Below are positions 40,949 through 43,647 of a stretch of DNA of 43,647 nt, piece by piece. Origin of the DNA: an uncultured Bacteriovoracaceae bacterium (GTDB lineage Bacteria > Bdellovibrionota > Bacteriovoracia > Bacteriovoracales > Bacteriovoracaceae). The stretch lies in contig CALHBF010000027.1 of NCBI GenBank assembly GCA_937931205.1, positions 1 to 43,647 of the forward strand. The letters are read 5' to 3'. Position 1 is the stretch's first letter; each line of letters begins with the position of its first letter. The position numbers and the translations under genes were made by a program. The notes beneath the pieces were generated by a model that saw nothing but the letters and a program-made list of their open reading frames with translations, had not been told where the DNA came from and searched no databases.

Positions 40949-43363
40949 ATGTTAATTTCACTTAATTGGATTAAAGATTTTGTAAACCTTCCAGAGCTTT
41001 CTCCTAAAGAGATCTCTAGCCGTTTCACTCTTGCGACAGCAGAAGTGGAAGATGTTATTGTTAAGAATGATTTCTTAAAGAAAGTTCTTGTGGTTGAAGT
41101 CAAATCAATGAAGCCACATCCTGATTCAGATAAACTAAATCTTGTAACAATCAATTACGGAGCAGCAGAAACAAAGGAAATCGTTTGTGGTGCTCAAAAC
41201 GTAGCAGTTGGACTGAAAGTTCCTTACGCTCAAAACGGAACAACTCTTCCAAACGGGATGACTCTTGAGCCGAAGAAAATTCGTGGAGTTCTTTCAGAAG
41301 GGATGCTTTGTTCTGAAACTGAATTAGGAATGTCAGCCGAGTCAGCAGGATTGATGATTCTAGATCCCAAAGCTACTCCAGGAACGACAATGGGAGAGTA
41401 CCTTCAGGCCGATACAGATGTACTCTTAGATGTTGATAACAAATCACTTACTCATAGACCGGACCTTTGGGGACATTTAGGACTTGCTCGCGAGTTCGCT
41501 GCTGCATTCAATCTTCCTCTCAAAAATCCATATAACGATTCTTGGACAAAGAAAATTGAGGGCACGCTTACAACTGGTGCTGCTCCCATTAAGGTAGAAG
41601 TTGATCCCGCTTCAAGCTGTCTGGCCTACTATGGTCTCTCTCTTTCAAACATTGAAGTAGGAGAAACTCCTGCGTGGATTAAAAACCGTCTGGAAGCAGT
41701 GGGCTTGCGTTCAATCAATTCCATTGTTGATATTTCAAACTATGTGATGACTGAGCTTGGTCTTCCTAACCACATTTTTGATCGCAATAAAATTGCTGGT
41801 GATACTCTTTTCATTAAGAAACTCAATGCTGAGACAGAATTTGTAACACTTGATGAAACATCAAGAAAGTTAACGGATTCAGATACAGTGATTGCTGATA
41901 AAGAAAAAAATCTTGTTCTTGCTGGAATTATGGGCGGAGCAAGTGCCAGTGTGGACTCAAATACGAAAAACATCTTCATTGAAGTTGCTAACTGGGATGC
42001 GCCTGAAGTTCGTAAAACATCAGTTCGTTTGGGCCTCAGAACAGATTCAAGTCAGCGTTTTGAGAAAACTTTGGATTCTAATCTTTGTTACCGCACACTT
42101 CTTCGCCTCGTTGAACTTATTCGCGAAGTTTGTCCGAATGCTAAAATTGAGGGGAGTGTTTCTCGCTATGTTCGTGAAGATAAGCTTTCTCGCGAGCTAA
42201 CATTTAACATTGCTCACTCTCTTATTAATTCAAGATTAGGTATGGATATCGAGAGCTCAAGAATTCAGGGAATCTTTGAATCTCTTGATTTCAAAACAAC
42301 TCTTGCTAATGGTGTCTTCACGGTAGTTGTACCTACTTATAGAACGACAAAAGATATCTATTGTGATGCTGATCTCGTGGAAGAGATTGGAAGAATGATC
42401 GGCTACGATAACATTAAGCCAGTTTCTCCAGTAATGGGAATCAAGCCAGTTCGTTTGGATCAAAAGAAAGTCTTTCACAGAAAGATCCAGGACTTTTTGG
42501 TAAATCATGCGAAGTCACTTCAAGTGATGACTTACCCGTTAATTGGAAAAGATCTTTTAACTCAAGCTATGTGGCCTGTGATGAATGATGATCTCGTTCT
42601 TGTGAATGCTCTTTCAGTTGATCATGATCGTATGAGACCTTCGGCCATCCCTCACGCAATTGAAATGAGTGCTACGAACCATAAGAATTACGATCAATTT
42701 TCTTTCTTTGAACTTGGTCGCAGTTATGCAGGCTTTGAGAAGGAAAAGAGTCAGCTTGTGATCGGCCTCTTCTCTAAGAAGAAATCTCGTTTTGTTGAGC
42801 TCGAGAACATTGTGGAGAAGCTACTATCTTCTCTTAATATCTCTTTTAACTTCGCAGCTCCTTCTAATAAATTCAAAAATGAACTTGTTCCAAGTGAGTG
42901 GGCAGGTGTTCACCCTCATGAATTTCAAAACGTTCAAATCATGGGAAAATTCCTTGGAGCTCTTACTACTGTTCACCCACTAGTTCTGAAGAACTTTAAA
43001 ATGAAGGGATTCTTATCTCTAGCAGTGATTGATCTTACAGATCTAGAAAGTCGCGAGCAAAAAGATAAGGTTAAGTATACACCCATTGCGAAATTCCCAA
43101 GTTCAAGCTGCGACTTTACTATTGTGATGAAGCAAGAGACTCCTGCTGCTGAAGTTCTTGCGGCCTTGAAACCACTTAAAGTTAAGGAATTAAAAGAAAA
43201 GTGCATCGTAGATGTGTTCTCACTTAATGAGTCAGAAAAGACAGTAACGATCCGTACTACTTTTTCCAATGAAGAGAAGACTTTAACGAGCGAAGAGATT
43301 AAAAACTTCGAAGCTCAAGTAATTCAAGTGCTTGAAAAAGCAGGGTTTTTCCTAAGAAAATAG
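40949..43363 (+). CDS. pheT: Phenylalanyl-tRNA synthetase beta subunit
   Basis: The 804-residue protein has the usual order: N-terminal part, EMAP-like tRNA-binding domain (about 40-150, 'HPDSDKLNLVTINYG'), B3/B4 editing domain (about 210-380, 'GLRSINSIVDISNYVMTELG' and 'IMGGASASVDSNTKNIFIE'), B5 domain (about 405-475, 'DADLVEEIGRMIGYDNI'), catalytic-like core, and C-terminal FDX-ACB anticodon-binding domain (about 710-804, 'PIAKFPSSSCDFTIVMK'). It pairs with PheS into the (alpha-beta)2 enzyme. It begins 12 bases after pheS. No terminator follows before the rRNA promoter. Confidence 0.97.
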   Translation: MLISLNWIKDFVNLPELSPKEISSRFTLATAEVEDVIVKNDFLKKVLVVEVKSMKPHPDSDKLNLVTINYGAAETKEIVCGAQNVAVGLKVPYAQNGTTLPNGMTLEPKKIRGVLSEGMLCSETELGMSAESAGLMILDPKATPGTTMGEYLQADTDVLLDVDNKSLTHRPDLWGHLGLAREFAAAFNLPLKNPYNDSWTKKIEGTLTTGAAPIKVEVDPASSCLAYYGLSLSNIEVGETPAWIKNRLEAVGLRSINSIVDISNYVMTELGLPNHIFDRNKIAGDTLFIKKLNAETEFVTLDETSRKLTDSDTVIADKEKNLVLAGIMGGASASVDSNTKNIFIEVANWDAPEVRKTSVRLGLRTDSSQRFEKTLDSNLCYRTLLRLVELIREVCPNAKIEGSVSRYVREDKLSRELTFNIAHSLINSRLGMDIESSRIQGIFESLDFKTTLANGVFTVVVPTYRTTKDIYCDADLVEEIGRMIGYDNIKPVSPVMGIKPVRLDQKKVFHRKIQDFLVNHAKSLQVMTYPLIGKDLLTQAMWPVMNDDLVLVNALSVDHDRMRPSAIPHAIEMSATNHKNYDQFSFFELGRSYAGFEKEKSQLVIGLFSKKKSRFVELENIVEKLLSSLNISFNFAAPSNKFKNELVPSEWAGVHPHEFQNVQIMGKFLGALTTVHPLVLKNFKMKGFLSLAVIDLTDLESREQKDKVKYTPIAKFPSSSCDFTIVMKQETPAAEVLAALKPLKVKELKEKCIVDVFSLNESEKTVTIRTTFSNEEKTLTSEEIKNFEAQVIQVLEKAGFFLRK

Positions 43364-43413
43364 AGTAGGTGAGAAAAAAAGATAAATTTTTTTAGAAAAA
43401 GAACGAAAAGCGC

Positions 43414-43442
43414 TTGACGATTTGAAAGTGAATCCATATTAT
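43414..43442 (+). promoter_or_regulatory. Near-consensus rRNA operon promoter
   Basis: TTGACG (43414-43419), exactly 17 bases, TATTAT (43437-43442). Each box differs from consensus at one base. The preceding ~40 bases are strongly A/T-rich (43373-43410), as in UP elements of rRNA promoters. Confidence 0.85.
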
Positions 43443-43647
43443 CCATGAACACTTCACGACGAAACAACGTTAAAACGCTGGTCATTGACTAGATAAGAAG
43501 TTTTTGCTCTTTGACATTCAAATAATTTAAAGATTTTGAGACCTTCGGGTTTCGAAATGAGATGAGAAAGGAACCCGTTCAATTGCCTAGTTTGCGTAAG
43601 ATTTACTCCGCAAGGAGCAGCAAACGGCAACATGAGTTTTAACTTAT
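43443..43647 (+). ncRNA. 5' leader of an rRNA operon (16S beyond the edge)
   Basis: A boxA-like TGCTCTTTGAC at 43505-43515 marks the antitermination site used by the NusA/NusB complex. Two stem-loops follow. CGGGTTTC (43546-43553) pairs with GGAACCCG (43570-43577). TTGCC and GTTTGC (43583-43595) pair with GCAAAC and GGCAA (43620-43630), enclosing CTCC-GCAA-GGAG with a GNRA tetraloop. These are typical of processing stems before 16S rRNA. The conserved 16S start is not reached within the window. Confidence 0.75.

Overview
The window looks like a chromosomal core region from an AT-rich Gram-negative bacterium. The best match I can infer is the Bdellovibrionota, Bacteriovorax/Peredibacter-like branch. 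The clues are the low GC, the many signal-peptide envelope proteins, the lipoproteins, a heptose-kinase gene (so LPS) and the large secreted proteins without clear relatives. The taxonomic call is inference; no rRNA gene body lies inside the window. Coding density is very high. Neighbouring genes often overlap by 4-60 bp, and three convergent gene pairs even overlap at their stop codons.

Layout. 1-2553: the edge of a leftward gene, then a TPR/winged-helix regulator, a secreted SurA-like protein and a RimI-type acetyltransferase. 2643-8710: the translation operon rimP-nusA-infB-rbfA-truB, preceded by a terminator-like hairpin whose T-run touches the rimP start codon. 8682-13180: plsC, a membrane-anchored ferredoxin, an MpaA-like amidase with a pteridine synthase carrying the ExxHGH (PTPS-III) signature, RNase HI, and a probable BtuF-like binding protein. 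13171-15598: an M48 lipoprotein protease and an ATPase/FecCD-permease pair. Together with the binding protein, this pair forms a probable metal-chelate or cobalamin importer. 15670-19561: a Mip/FkpA-type lipoprotein, a secreted HELGH protease, a stand-alone NIF3-insert domain, a cupredoxin-like protein and an orphan CpaF-type ATPase. 19632-20918: enolase.

21019-31503 is the least familiar part. It holds a degenerate 2H-phosphoesterase-like protein, an outer-membrane barrel, a signal-anchored protein, and three large secreted or membrane proteins (795, 508 and 722 residues). These three share a short C-terminal tail, [IL]FxxxS[NK][RK]Y. The 795- and 722-residue proteins also share a hydrophobic core. 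The 795-residue protein has three copies of a 44-residue repeat that I do not recognise. A thioesterase gene and a ~1 kb insertion-sequence-like element with terminal inverted repeats sit between them. This is the best candidate for an undescribed system, probably an envelope assembly.

31704-39810: a YiiX/NlpC-like hydrolase coupled to a dipeptide epimerase, SlyD, a C-terminally short CoA-transferase-like protein, a YyaL/SPATA20-type protein, a membrane-anchored lytic transglycosylase overlapping an AroQ-type chorismate mutase, cytidylate kinase and heptose kinase. 39896-43363: pheS-pheT. The last ~280 bases hold a near-consensus promoter, boxA and leader stem-loops of an rRNA operon. Its 16S gene should begin just beyond the right edge. 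Intrinsic terminators are clear after the ferredoxin, FKBP, HELGH protease, enolase, 249-residue and 795-residue genes. No tRNA gene or CRISPR array was seen.
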